DNA of 64,000 nt from Sphingorhabdus sp. 109. Its GTDB lineage: Bacteria > Pseudomonadota > Alphaproteobacteria > Sphingomonadales > Sphingomonadaceae. Numbering within the stretch: position 1 is the stretch's first letter; each line of letters opens with the position of its first letter. The stretch spans positions 1,889,138 to 1,953,137 of the forward strand of contig NZ_LR732707.1 of assembly GCF_902506555.1 (NCBI RefSeq), read 5' to 3'. The position numbers were made by a program, and so were the translations under genes. A model generated the notes under the pieces. It was not told the DNA's origin and made no database searches. It was given only the letters and a program-made list of their open reading frames with translations. This document shows, piece after piece, positions 36,869 through 45,974 of the stretch.

Positions 36869-37699
36869 TTAAAACACCCCTAAATTAGTAAAAAGTAGTT
36901 CCTTTATTGAACCTCGCTGTGCTCTTTTCCCGCCAATCAAATTTGCCCTGTCCAGCTCAATGCAATTATCCCCCATTTCAAATATCTCTCTCACCTTATC
37001 ATGAGCCGCATTTGTAAGAATATAACTAGCCCCCAAATCCTTGATTATTCTTATGTATTTTGAAAGTCTATATTGATCTTCTAGGGAAAAAAGAGATTGG
37101 TTATATTTGATGAATCCGTTATTGTTATGAGATACCGTATACGGTGGATCTAAAAAAACCAAATCACCAGGCCCTATATCATCAATAGTGTCCATAAAGT
37201 CGCAGGATTTCAAAGTGCAGTTCTGTAAAGCTGCAGCAGCACTTTCTAGAGTAGATTCATCGAGAAATTTTTTAGACCTATGTCCGTAAGGGACGTTGTA
37301 TTTGCCCTTGAGGTTGACTCTATAAAGTCCGTTAAAGGATGTTTGATTCAGGAAAACGAAATGGGCGGCCCGTTCAAATCTACAATCTGACTTTGCCTCT
37401 CTTATACGGTAATAATCACTTTCTGTATTATCCAGAGAACGCATTTCTTCAATGACTTTAGCGTGATTTTCTTTCAGGCATTGGTATACTTCAATTAGCG
37501 CTTCATTTTTATCGGAGAGACAGGCTTTTTGAAGTGGGCCAAGTGAGAAGAAGAAAGCGCCCCCACCGACAAAAGGTTCATGATAACACTCAAACTCCAA
37601 GTTCCTGAATATTTGATCTGACTTTCGTGCAAGCCACGTCTTCCCACCCGCCCAGCGCAAAAACGCTTTTCCTGTTGGTGAATCCAATTCCCCGTGCAT
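36869..37699 (-). CDS. D12-class (Dam-like) N6-adenine DNA methyltransferase
   Basis: A 276-residue methyltransferase. FLRWAGGKTWLARK and the SAM-binding HEPFVGGGAFFF (motif I) come first, and FLDPPYTVSHNN is catalytic motif IV (DPPY). FLNQTSFNGLYRVNLKGKYN is a Dam-family recognition-region pattern, but the target cannot be read (GATC is possible). The ATG at 37699 with GAGAG upstream is preferred; a TTG at 37780 would add 27 residues without homology. Its TAA stop is immediately followed by the ATG of the nuclease/DGQHR gene. AT-rich codon use points to horizontal transfer. Confidence 0.88.
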   Translation of the reverse strand: MHGELDSPTGKAFLRWAGGKTWLARKSDQIFRNLEFECYHEPFVGGGAFFFSLGPLQKACLSDKNEALIEVYQCLKENHAKVIEEMRSLDNTESDYYRIREAKSDCRFERAAHFVFLNQTSFNGLYRVNLKGKYNVPYGHRSKKFLDESTLESAAAALQNCTLKSCDFMDTIDDIGPGDLVFLDPPYTVSHNNNGFIKYNQSLFSLEDQYRLSKYIRIIKDLGASYILTNAAHDKVREIFEMGDNCIELDRANLIGGKRAQRGSIKELLFTNLGVF

Positions 37700-37804
37700 T
37701 TTATACTTAACTCTCTTCTTACATATCACCTGAAGAACACTGAATACAGCTTCCCGTGCCGTGCATTCGTGGTAGACCAAATCTTTAGACCGATAAAAAT
37801 AAGT

Positions 37805-39625
37805 CTAACCCGCAACCACACCCGCAACCAACCCCCGCACACTATTCCCCACCAGAAACCCGCCCGCCAGATCCGCCGCAGTCAGGTCCGTCTCGACCGC
37901 TTGCCCGCTCTCCAGCAGCTCCGCGCGCAGCACGCCCGATAATAGGCCCCGGCCCAGAGGCGGCGTCAACAGCTTGCCGTCGCGCTCGACGAAGATATTC
38001 CAGATCGCGCCTTCGGTGACATAGCCCTCGCCATCGACGAAAATCGGGTGGACGCCGTCGGCCAATCCATCGACCGCGTAAACCCGCCGGTCGCTGGTCT
38101 TGTGGTGCAGGCGGAAATCCGCCTTGTCGGCCTGCATCGGCACCAGCCGGCATGGCACCGGGCCGTCCGGCGGGGCGGGCATCGGTTTCAGCTCGATCGC
38201 CAGCGCGCCGGACTGGCCGAGGTGCAGGCGGACCATCGCCGGGCTGTCCTGATGAAAAGTGATCGCCTGGATCGCGTTGCGGGCGGCGTGGCGGTCGAAT
38301 TCGAAGTCCTGGGTCGCGGCGCTGGTCTTCATCCGTTCCAGATGCGCTTCCAGCCGGGCGATGCCGCTGGCGGGATCAAAGGCCATGGTTTCGATCAGAT
38401 CGACCTTATGGCCGCCTTCCGCATTGGCATCCACTTTCGCAAATCTCCCCTTGGCGAGGCATTCCCGCCACTCGTCTTCCCCGTCCGAGTCCGCCACTAT
38501 GCCAGAGCCGAGGCCGATGGAAAGCGTTTCTTTGCCCTCTTGCAGGAAGAAGGTGCGGATCGCGACATTGAAGGCGGCGTCGGAGCGGCCCTGTGCGTCG
38601 GGCGCGTCGATCCGGCCGATCGAGCCGCAATAGATGCCGCGCGGGGCGTGGTCGGCGGGGGAGCCCTGGGGCGCGCTTTCCAGCTCGTCGATAATCTCCA
38701 TCGCGCGGATTTTCGGGGCGCCGGTGATCGAGCCACAGGGGAAAATCTGCCTTATTATGTCGACCGCGTCGAGCCCGTCCTGCAGCTGCGCGGTGACGGT
38801 CGAGGTCATCTGGTGGATGGTCGGATAGCTTTCGATATGGAACAGCTCCGGCACGGCGACGCTGCCGCGCTGCGCCACCCGCGACAGGTCGTTGCGCAGC
38901 AAATCGACGATCATCAGATTTTCCGCGCGCTGCTTCGGGTCGCTTTGCAGATGGTCCTGCACCGCTGCGTCGGCTGTCGGATCGGCAACACGCGCGGCGG
39001 TGCCCTTCATCGGCTTCGCGGTGATCCGGCCGTCCTTCAGCGCGAAGAACAGTTCCGGCGAGAAGGACAGCATCCAGTTGTCGCCGTCGAACACGACGCC
39101 GCCATAGCCGGCCTGCGCCCGGTCCCTGATCGCGGCATAAAGCGCCAGCGGATGTCCGGAAAAGTCCATTTCCGCGCGAAAAGTGAGGTTTGCCTGATAG
39201 ATATCGCCATTGTTGATATAATTTTGTACCTTTTTGAACGCCGCTTCATAAGCGTCGCGCGAGATCGAGGGTTTCAGCCGCCCGAGCCAGGCCCCGTTGC
39301 GGTCGGGCAGAGATTCTCCCACAGATTTCTGCGTTATCTCTTTGTAATCCTGAAATATTCCAAACCATGCCAGCGGGGCGGGCAAATCCGCCGGCATTTT
39401 GCCCCGCAACCGCGCCTCCAGTCCGAGCCCCGCCTCATAGGACAGATAGCCCGCCACATGCTGCCCCGCCGATCGGGCCCGCGACAGGGCGGCAAAACAT
39501 GCTTCCAATTCTTCCATTTTGTCGGCCCGGATGACCGCCACCGGATCGCTGTAAAGCCGCGCTGGCGCTGCATCACAGGCCCGGGCATCGTCGAGCAGGA
39601 CAAAGGGAGAATTTCCATCGAACAT
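37805..39625 (-). CDS. pabB: Aminodeoxychorismate synthase component I fused to ADC lyase
   Basis: A 606-residue fusion for 4-aminobenzoate in folate synthesis. Residues about 1-370 are the chorismate-binding PabB part (AFKKVQNYINNGDIYQANLT, KPMKGTAARV, PCGSITGAPKIRAMEIIDEL). Residues about 400-606 are a class IV aminotransferase-like PabC part (FVDGEGYVTEGAIWNIFVE, GRGLLSGVLRAELLE) that releases pyruvate from aminodeoxychorismate. Such PabBC fusions are common in alphaproteobacteria. The AT-rich methyltransferase island begins 105 bases after its stop. It is divergent from an S9 peptidase gene. Confidence 0.93.
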   Translation of the reverse strand: MFDGNSPFVLLDDARACDAAPARLYSDPVAVIRADKMEELEACFAALSRARSAGQHVAGYLSYEAGLGLEARLRGKMPADLPAPLAWFGIFQDYKEITQKSVGESLPDRNGAWLGRLKPSISRDAYEAAFKKVQNYINNGDIYQANLTFRAEMDFSGHPLALYAAIRDRAQAGYGGVVFDGDNWMLSFSPELFFALKDGRITAKPMKGTAARVADPTADAAVQDHLQSDPKQRAENLMIVDLLRNDLSRVAQRGSVAVPELFHIESYPTIHQMTSTVTAQLQDGLDAVDIIRQIFPCGSITGAPKIRAMEIIDELESAPQGSPADHAPRGIYCGSIGRIDAPDAQGRSDAAFNVAIRTFFLQEGKETLSIGLGSGIVADSDGEDEWRECLAKGRFAKVDANAEGGHKVDLIETMAFDPASGIARLEAHLERMKTSAATQDFEFDRHAARNAIQAITFHQDSPAMVRLHLGQSGALAIELKPMPAPPDGPVPCRLVPMQADKADFRLHHKTSDRRVYAVDGLADGVHPIFVDGEGYVTEGAIWNIFVERDGKLLTPPLGRGLLSGVLRAELLESGQAVETDLTAADLAGGFLVGNSVRGLVAGVVAG

Positions 39626-39696
39626 CCCCCTCCCCTAATTGCTTTTGCCACCATTCGTCCATAAGCTTGCCAAAAGAAACACAGGGAGCTTGTCAT

Positions 39697-41640
39697 ATGC
39701 GTTTTGGACCGGTCTGGCAGATTGGACTTATATTGTCGGTATTTACCGTTGCTCCAGCAGCCGCGGAGGCGGATGGGATTGCCCTTCGCCCGGCAGCGCT
39801 GGTTGCCGATCAAGTCCCTGCCATCCCGCAGGAAATCGTCGAGCAGACCCGGCCCTATATGGAATATCGCACCGCCAGTTTTGTCGACTGGGATCCGAAA
39901 AGCCGGGCAATGCTGATTTCCACCCGCTTCGCCGATACCAGCCAGTTGCACCGCGTCGCTGCACCGATGGGCCAGCGCCAGCAGCTGACTTTCGCCAGCG
40001 AACCGGTCTATTCCGCCCGTTACGCGCCCGACGGCTCGGCCCTGCTGTTCGAGAAGGACAGCGGCGGCAATGAGGTCAACCAGATCTTCGCGCTGGAAAA
40101 GGGCCAGCCCAAAATGCTGACCGACGGCAAAAGCCGCAACAGTCTGGGCCCGTGGTCGAGCAGTGGTACACTGGTCGCCTTCGGCTCGAACAAGCGGACC
40201 GGTCTGTATAACGATATCTACCTGATGGATCCGGCTGATCCGGAGAGCGCGAAAATGCTGGTCGCCTCAACCGGCGGCGGCTGGTTCCCGATCGATTTCT
40301 CGCCCGATGACAAGCAGTTGCTGGTGTTCAACTATGTCTCGGTTACCGACAACCAGCTCTATCTGATCGACATCGCCGACGGGACATCGCGCAAGCTGAC
40401 CGAAAGCGACCAGCCGGTGGCCTATGACGGGCTGAAATTCGCGCCCGACGGCCGGCTCTGGGCAGCATCGGACGATGGCAGCGACGTCAAAAGGCTCGGC
40501 ATCGTCAATCTGGAAACCGCGACGTTTGAACCGGTGATTGACGAGAAAATCCGGGATATCACCGATTTCGACATCAGTCCTGACGGCCGCTGGATCGCAT
40601 TCGAGGTGAACCATGCGGGCCGTTCCGTGCTCAAATTCTATGATATGCAGAGCGGCGCGGTCCGGATCGTTGACGGCTTGCCCGATGGCGTGATCAGTGG
40701 TGTCAAGTTCGCGCCCTGGGGCGAACTGGGCATCACTCTGAACAGCAACCGGACCGGCATAGATGCCTATAGCATCAACCCGGAAACGCTGGCGGTGACC
40801 CGCTGGACCAGAAGCGAGACCGGCGGGCTTGATGCAGCGGACAATGTCGCGCCCGAGCTGGTGGAGATAGAAAGTTTCGACGGCGAGAAAATTTCCGGTT
40901 TTCTGTATCGCCCCGATCCTGCGCGCCACACCGGCAAACGGCCGCTGATCATCAATATACACGGCGGTCCGGAAGGTCAGGCCACCCCGCGTTTTCTCGG
41001 GCGCAGTAACTATCTCGTCAACACGCTGGGTGTCGCCATATTCTACCCCAATGTTCGCGGTTCCACCGGCTTCGGCAAAAGATTTGTCGCGCTGGACAAC
41101 GGTCCGTGGCTGCGGGAGAATAGCGTGCTCGATATCGGGGCGTTCCTCGACCATCTGCGCAAGGACAAACGGATCGACCGCAAGCGCATAGCGGTGACCG
41201 GCGGCAGCTACGGCGGCTATATGACGCTGGCGTCGATGTTGCGCTACGGCAGGAAACTGAAGGCCGGGCTCGAAGTCGTCGGCATCTCCAGTTTCGTCAC
41301 ATTTCTCGAGAATACCCAGGCCTATCGCCGCGATCTCAGGCGGGTGGAATATGGCGACGAGCGTATTCCCGAACAACGCGCCAAACTGGAAGAAATCAGC
41401 CCGCTACGCCGCGCCAGCGAGATCGATATCCCGCTGATGGTGGTCACCGGCGCCAATGATCCGCGCGTCCCGGCCAGCGAAGCCGACCAGATCGTCGCCG
41501 CGGTCCGCGCCAACGGGCGTCCCGCCTGGCATCTGCTGGCCGAGAACGAGGGGCACGGTTTCCGCAAGAAGGCCAACGCCGATTATCAATTCTGGGCGAG
41601 CCTGCTCTTCTGGCAGAAATATCTACTGGGTGGGGAATGA
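39697..41640 (+). CDS. S9 family serine peptidase (prolyl oligopeptidase-like), exported
   Basis: A 647-residue periplasmic peptidase. The start MRFGPVWQIGLILSVFTVAP is a signal peptide. Residues about 60-390 are WD40-like propeller strands (LDIADGTSRKLTES-type repeats). The catalytic alpha/beta domain has NIHGGPEGQ, the nucleophile in TGGSYGGYMTLA, Asp in TGANDPRVP and His in ENEGHGF. Members cleave acyl-amino acids or short peptides. A second, different S9 peptidase lies at 56034. Confidence 0.92.
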   Translation: MRFGPVWQIGLILSVFTVAPAAAEADGIALRPAALVADQVPAIPQEIVEQTRPYMEYRTASFVDWDPKSRAMLISTRFADTSQLHRVAAPMGQRQQLTFASEPVYSARYAPDGSALLFEKDSGGNEVNQIFALEKGQPKMLTDGKSRNSLGPWSSSGTLVAFGSNKRTGLYNDIYLMDPADPESAKMLVASTGGGWFPIDFSPDDKQLLVFNYVSVTDNQLYLIDIADGTSRKLTESDQPVAYDGLKFAPDGRLWAASDDGSDVKRLGIVNLETATFEPVIDEKIRDITDFDISPDGRWIAFEVNHAGRSVLKFYDMQSGAVRIVDGLPDGVISGVKFAPWGELGITLNSNRTGIDAYSINPETLAVTRWTRSETGGLDAADNVAPELVEIESFDGEKISGFLYRPDPARHTGKRPLIINIHGGPEGQATPRFLGRSNYLVNTLGVAIFYPNVRGSTGFGKRFVALDNGPWLRENSVLDIGAFLDHLRKDKRIDRKRIAVTGGSYGGYMTLASMLRYGRKLKAGLEVVGISSFVTFLENTQAYRRDLRRVEYGDERIPEQRAKLEEISPLRRASEIDIPLMVVTGANDPRVPASEADQIVAAVRANGRPAWHLLAENEGHGFRKKANADYQFWASLLFWQKYLLGGE

Positions 41641-41700
41641 ATATGAGGGTGCCGGCCATATGAATTTCCCGAAGGTCATTTCCGCCGTTATAATTCCTCG

Positions 41701-42135
41701 GTGGCAGGAGTGACCTTTCGGGTGGCCAGGATTGTCATCCTCTATGCGATGCCCCTCGCCGCCGCTGTTTTCGCTCTGGAGTGGCTGCAATATCAATATT
41801 TCACCAAGGTCTATTCGGTGGAAATCTATGTCGTTCTGATCGCATTGGTCTTTGCCGCGCTGGGCGTCTGGGTGGGGCACAGGCTGACCGCGAAAAAAGC
41901 GCGCGGTCCGTTTGAACAAAACAGGGCAGCGCTGAAATCGCTGGGCATTTCGGACCGGGAACTCGAAGTACTCGTGGCGCTGGCAGCGGGACAGTCGAAC
42001 AAGGAGATCGCGCGGACGCTCGCTATTTCGCCCAACACCGTGAAGACCCATATCGCTAGGCTTTACGAAAAACTACAGGTCAGCGGCCGCGTCCGGGCGA
42101 TCGAACAGGCGCGGCACCTGCATCTGATCCCCTAA
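41701..42135 (+). CDS. Membrane-anchored LuxR-type HTH regulator
   Basis: A 144-residue protein with two N-terminal membrane helices (IVILYAMPLAAAVFALEWL, IYVVLIALVFAALGVWVG). Its C-terminal LuxR HTH is ISDRELEVLVALAAGQSNKE, IARTLAISPNTVKTHIARLY. Placing a LuxR domain directly after two helices, with no receiver, suggests membrane-linked sensing. GTG start at 41701 without a strong ribosome site. A DUF4199 gene follows, and this pairing recurs in related bacteria from memory. Confidence 0.8.
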   Translation: MAGVTFRVARIVILYAMPLAAAVFALEWLQYQYFTKVYSVEIYVVLIALVFAALGVWVGHRLTAKKARGPFEQNRAALKSLGISDRELEVLVALAAGQSNKEIARTLAISPNTVKTHIARLYEKLQVSGRVRAIEQARHLHLIP

Positions 42136-42228
42136 TATATCCGGGTGATTGGCCCCAGATCACCCATCCGGGTGATTTCCAAATGCAGGAGCAGGTGCCA
42201 TAACCACCGCTCAAGCGGAGGAACGACC

Positions 42229-42759
42229 ATGTGGAAAATCGCCCTGACCTACGGAGTGCTGTCCGGAACGATCACTATCGTCACCCTGATCCTGGGCCTG
42301 GTGGTCAGCGACGGCGGTAGTTTCCTGTCATCCGAACTGTTCGGCTATCTGACGATGCTGGTTGCGTTGTCGATGATATTCATCGGTATCAAACGCTACC
42401 GCGACCAGGAACTGGGCGGGGTGATCCGCTTTCTTCCCGCTTTTGCCATGGGGCTAGCCATCGCGGTGATCGCTGGGATCATGTATACGTTGGTCTGGGA
42501 ACTCTATTCGATGAGCAACGGCTATGCTTTCATCGACAGCTATGTGAACAGCGCGATCGAGGCCAGAAAGGCCGCCGGGCTGCCCGCGGAGAAACTGGCG
42601 GAGGAAATCGCCGGTCTGGAAAAAATGCGAACCGACTACGGAAAAATCTATATCCGCATGCCGATGACCTTTCTGGAGATATTTCCGGTCGGCCTGATCA
42701 TATCGATCCTGTCGGCCGCGCTTCTGCAAAATCCGAAAATCCTGCCCGCACGGCAATGA
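42229..42759 (+). CDS. DUF4199 membrane protein
   Basis: A 176-residue membrane protein with four hydrophobic segments: YGVLSGTITIVTLILGLVVS, LTMLVALSMIFIGIKRYRD, FAMGLAIAVIAGIMYTLVWE and MTFLEIFPVGLIISILSAAL. The IGIKRYRDQELGGVIRF junction and overall layout match DUF4199. The ATG at 42229 follows GCGGAGGAA. It sits between a LuxR-type regulator and a VOC gene in one direction. Function unknown. Confidence 0.82.
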   Translation: MWKIALTYGVLSGTITIVTLILGLVVSDGGSFLSSELFGYLTMLVALSMIFIGIKRYRDQELGGVIRFLPAFAMGLAIAVIAGIMYTLVWELYSMSNGYAFIDSYVNSAIEARKAAGLPAEKLAEEIAGLEKMRTDYGKIYIRMPMTFLEIFPVGLIISILSAALLQNPKILPARQ

Positions 42760-42780
42760 ACCCGCACAAGGAGAGGGAAT

Positions 42781-43149
42781 ATGAAACTCGGAGCCTTTTC
42801 AATCAGCTTGGCGGTGAAGGATATTGCCGCTTCCAGAGCCTTTTACGAAAAGCTCGGCTTTGTTCAATTCGCCGGCGATCAGGACCAGAAATGGCTGATC
42901 CTGAAAAATGGCGAGACGCTGATCGGCCTGTTCGAGGGCATGTTTCCCCAAAATATGCTGACGTTCAATCCGGGATGGGATCAGGATGGCCAGAATCTCG
43001 ATGATTTCGCCGATGTCCGCGATATCCAGAAATCATTGCTGGCGGCGGGCGTGCAGCTCGACAGTCAGGCTGATGACGGGGAAGGCCCGGCCAACATCAT
43101 GCTCACCGATCCCGACGGCAATCCGATCCTGATCGACCAGCATCGCTAG
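42781..43149 (+). CDS. VOC superfamily protein (glyoxalase/bleomycin-resistance fold)
   Basis: A 122-residue protein with one VOC unit pair: [46 protein letters not shown], and [17 protein letters not shown]. Enzymes of this fold use a divalent metal. The Glu/His ligands seen in true glyoxalase I are not all evident, so function is open. It starts at an ATG 21 bases after the DUF4199 stop, behind GGAGAGGG, and is probably co-transcribed. Confidence 0.85.
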   Translation: MKLGAFSISLAVKDIAASRAFYEKLGFVQFAGDQDQKWLILKNGETLIGLFEGMFPQNMLTFNPGWDQDGQNLDDFADVRDIQKSLLAAGVQLDSQADDGEGPANIMLTDPDGNPILIDQHR

Positions 43150-43164
43150 CGGCGGCGCTCGGCG

Positions 43165-43851
43165 CTAGTTCCGCAAATTCGGATGATTGCCAATGCTCGC
43201 GCGGATCGCGTCCAGCGCCGGCTTGCGCATCGCCGATTTCTGATAGGCATAGGCATGGCCCGGCAGCTTGGCGAGTTGCTCCGCTATCGCTGTTGCCTGT
43301 CCGACCACCTTGTCCGGTTCCACCAGCATATCCAGATATCCCGCCTCGACCGCGCCGTTCGGATCATAGATGAACGCCTGGATCATCGCGCGGGTCTGGT
43401 GCAGCGGACTGAGCCGGTCGCGTGCCAGTTCCACCGCAAAGACCGGCAGCGTCATGCCGGTAATCGATTCATTCGCGCCCAGCTTGAATTCGCCGGCGGC
43501 TCCCACCCGCGTGTCGCAGCACATCAGGAGGAAGACGCCCATGGCAATCGCGTGGCCTGTGCAGGCACCGATCACAGGAAGCGGCCCGCCATAGAGCCGC
43601 AGCACCAGCTCCGAAGCACGATCGAGCAGACGAACGGAATCCTCGCGGGTGAAGCTGCCCATCATGCCAAGATCAAAACCGCCGGAAAAACGGCCTTCAC
43701 GGCCGGCCAGCACGATCGCCTTGGCGTCCGCCTCAGCCTTGTCCAGCGCTTCGTTGAGCGCGATCATCAGATCGAAATTGACCGCATTGGCCTTGCCGTC
43801 ATCGAGGGTGATAAGAGCCACATCATTCTGGATATCGACGGAAATACTCAT
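43165..43851 (-). CDS. Crotonase-fold enoyl-CoA hydratase/isomerase
   Basis: A 228-residue crotonase. VALITLDDGKANAVNFDLMI and AIVLAGREGRFSGGFDLGMM form the oxyanion-hole region, followed by VIGACTGHAIAMGVFLLMCC. The C-terminal extension seen in 260-residue hydratases is short. The two catalytic Glu residues of classical hydratases are not both evident (GANESITGM holds one), so it may be an isomerase or hydrolase. Convergent with the VOC gene. Confidence 0.85.
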   Translation of the reverse strand: MSISVDIQNDVALITLDDGKANAVNFDLMIALNEALDKAEADAKAIVLAGREGRFSGGFDLGMMGSFTREDSVRLLDRASELVLRLYGGPLPVIGACTGHAIAMGVFLLMCCDTRVGAAGEFKLGANESITGMTLPVFAVELARDRLSPLHQTRAMIQAFIYDPNGAVEAGYLDMLVEPDKVVGQATAIAEQLAKLPGHAYAYQKSAMRKPALDAIRASIGNHPNLRN

Positions 43852-43993
43852 GGCCTGTCCCTTTCAATGCGTGTTTAATTGACCGGTTAAGCCTATGGCC
43901 GAATCGGCTCAGGTCAATCGAAAAATGTGCGGCCTAAATCTCGAAAGCCGCTGAGTGACGGGCCTGGGCTGACAAGCCGTAGCGGCAAATCGC

Positions 43994-45115
43994 TCAGCCC
44001 GGCTCGCCTGTTATTTTTAGCAAGCGGGCCACATCGTCGTGGTCATGATAAAGTCCAAAGCCGATCCGCAGGACATCGCCGCGCACATCGGTCACGACAT
44101 TGCGCGCGGCCAGCCGGTCATGGAGCGCGGAGGCTGTGTCACCGCGAAAGGCGAGAAAACGGGCGTGCTGCCGGTCGCCAAGCGGATTGAGCAGTTCGAA
44201 ATCTGCCAGCGGACCCTCTTCCAGAAACTGCGCCTGCAATGCGCCGACATGGCTGGAAATTACCGCTGTCGTCAGCCCTTCCGCAGCCAGCATATTCTGG
44301 ATCGCGTTGAAGCGGTAAAGGCCGGACGGATCGAACGTGCTGCCCAGAAAGCGCCGTCCGTCCGGTGCATAGCCGACCTCTTCGGGTAGCAGGGCCAGAT
44401 CGTCAAAGGCGGCATACCAGCCCGTCATCACCGGCCGTTCGGCATAGCCCGGCGGTGCGTGCAGGAAACAGGCACCCTCACCGGCCATCGCATATTTGTA
44501 CCCGCCCGAGAGATAGAATACCCGGTCAGCAATTTGCGACAGGTCGGTCTCGATCGCCATGAAGCCATGGTAGCCATCGATCACAACCCAAGGTCCCTCG
44601 GGACGCGCCAGCGCCGCAAGCTCGTCCAGCACGGAGACAATGGCGCCGGAATTGAACAGCACATGGCTCGCAAATATCAGATCAAAATGCCCGGATCGAG
44701 CCGTCTCCAGCAAGCTGTCCGGCGATGCCGTTTCCAGGATAACCTCCCCCGCCTCCCCCCAGCGGGTCATCTGCCGGCGAAAACTGTGAAACTCGCCATC
44801 GGTCGCCAGCACCCGGACCGGCCGCTTCGGGATGGCCGACAACAGGCGCACGATGAAATCATGCGTGTTCGGCGCGAAGCACAGGGTGGCAGGATCGGGC
44901 AGGTTCAGTTCATTCGCAACATGCTGCTGCGCTGCGGTCCAGACCGGCCCCATGATCTTGTCCCATTTGTGATCCGCCAACGCCGCTGCATCCTGCCAGG
45001 CAGTCATATGGCCGTCGTGGCTGGCATCGGGCCAGAGATGGTGGCTGTGAGCAGCAAAATGCAGCCGCTCCAGATTGGCCGACAGAGAGCGGGAGAACAG
45101 ATGTTTCCAGCTCAT
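43994..45115 (-). CDS. kynU: Kynureninase-like class V aminotransferase
   Basis: A 373-residue PLP enzyme of the class V fold. ERLHFAAHSHHLWPDAS and ATLCFAPNTHDFIVRLLSAI are N-terminal features; VVIDGYHGFMAIE precedes the PLP lysine in YLSGGYKYAMAGEGACFLHA. It is 30-40 residues shorter than typical kynureninases and its motifs are atypical, so the product is inferred mainly from position. Its ATG overlaps the kynA stop by four bases (45112-45115), placing it directly in tryptophan degradation. A kynurenine formamidase gene is not next to it. Confidence 0.75.
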   Translation of the reverse strand: MSWKHLFSRSLSANLERLHFAAHSHHLWPDASHDGHMTAWQDAAALADHKWDKIMGPVWTAAQQHVANELNLPDPATLCFAPNTHDFIVRLLSAIPKRPVRVLATDGEFHSFRRQMTRWGEAGEVILETASPDSLLETARSGHFDLIFASHVLFNSGAIVSVLDELAALARPEGPWVVIDGYHGFMAIETDLSQIADRVFYLSGGYKYAMAGEGACFLHAPPGYAERPVMTGWYAAFDDLALLPEEVGYAPDGRRFLGSTFDPSGLYRFNAIQNMLAAEGLTTAVISSHVGALQAQFLEEGPLADFELLNPLGDRQHARFLAFRGDTASALHDRLAARNVVTDVRGDVLRIGFGLYHDHDDVARLLKITGEPG

Positions 45116-45909
45116 AACTGGGTGCGCAGTGACCATAGTTCGGGAAAGGCGCGTTTGCCCAAGGTGCTCTGCAGATAGGAAACGCCCGCCGTGCCGCCGG
45201 TTCCCATTTTTCCGCCGATGATCCGTTCGACCGTCAGCACATGCTTGTGCCGCCAGGTCGCCATCGCATCATCCAGATCGACCAGCTTTTCCGCCAGCTG
45301 ATAAAGCTCCCAATATTGCTCGGGCTTGCGATAGACTTCCAGAAAAGCCGACTCGACCTGTTCGGACGGTTGATGGGATTGCGAAAAATCGCGGTCCAGC
45401 AGTTCCGGATCAATATCGAAACCGGCGCGCGCGAGCGCCGCGATCGCATCATCCCAGATGCTCGGCTGGTCGAGCGCGGCCTGCATCGCCGCCTGCGCTT
45501 CCGGACGATCCTCCTGATATTTCAGGAAGCCCTTGTCCTTGAGGCCGAGCATATATTCGACGGTCCGGAACTGGTCGGACTGGAAACCCGAGCTGGGTCC
45601 TAGAACATGACGGAAGCGCGTATAATCGCTCGGCGTCATGGTCGACAATACGTCCCAGCTCAGCGTCATGACAGCCTGAATCCGGCTGACCCGCGCCAGC
45701 GCCTTATAGGCCGGCACCAGCGCATCGGTCCTGATCTGCTGCTTGGCGAAGCGCATCTCGCGGATGATCTGCTTGAGCCACAGTTCCTTGGTCTGGTGGA
45801 TGATGATGAACAGCATCTCGTCGTCCAGATCGGACCGGGGATGCTGCGCGTCGAGCAATGTGTCCAGCGCCAGATAGCGCGCATAGGTCATGGTGGATGT
45901 GTCGGTCAT
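45112..45909 (-). CDS. kynA: Tryptophan 2,3-dioxygenase
   Basis: Haem enzyme that opens the indole ring of tryptophan to N-formylkynurenine. TYARYLALDTLLDAQHPRSD, MLFIIIHQTKELWLKQIIRE and RFRHVLGPSSGFQSDQFRT are family signatures. The axial haem His is in MATWRHKHVLTVERIIGGKM, which continues with the GTGGTAGVSYLQ substrate loop. Its 265 residues are typical of bacterial TDO. Translationally coupled to the kynureninase-like gene. Confidence 0.96.
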   Translation of the reverse strand: MTDTSTMTYARYLALDTLLDAQHPRSDLDDEMLFIIIHQTKELWLKQIIREMRFAKQQIRTDALVPAYKALARVSRIQAVMTLSWDVLSTMTPSDYTRFRHVLGPSSGFQSDQFRTVEYMLGLKDKGFLKYQEDRPEAQAAMQAALDQPSIWDDAIAALARAGFDIDPELLDRDFSQSHQPSEQVESAFLEVYRKPEQYWELYQLAEKLVDLDDAMATWRHKHVLTVERIIGGKMGTGGTAGVSYLQSTLGKRAFPELWSLRTQL

Positions 45910-45974
45910 GCGGAAGTGTAACGCCGCTATCGCCTGATGGGAAGAGAAGCGGACTGATATCCGATGAAATCATC

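Noticed and set aside
37700-37780. TTG-initiated 27-residue extension of the adenine methyltransferase
   Set aside because: No similarity to the family; the ATG at 37699 has an upstream GAGAG and gives the normal length.
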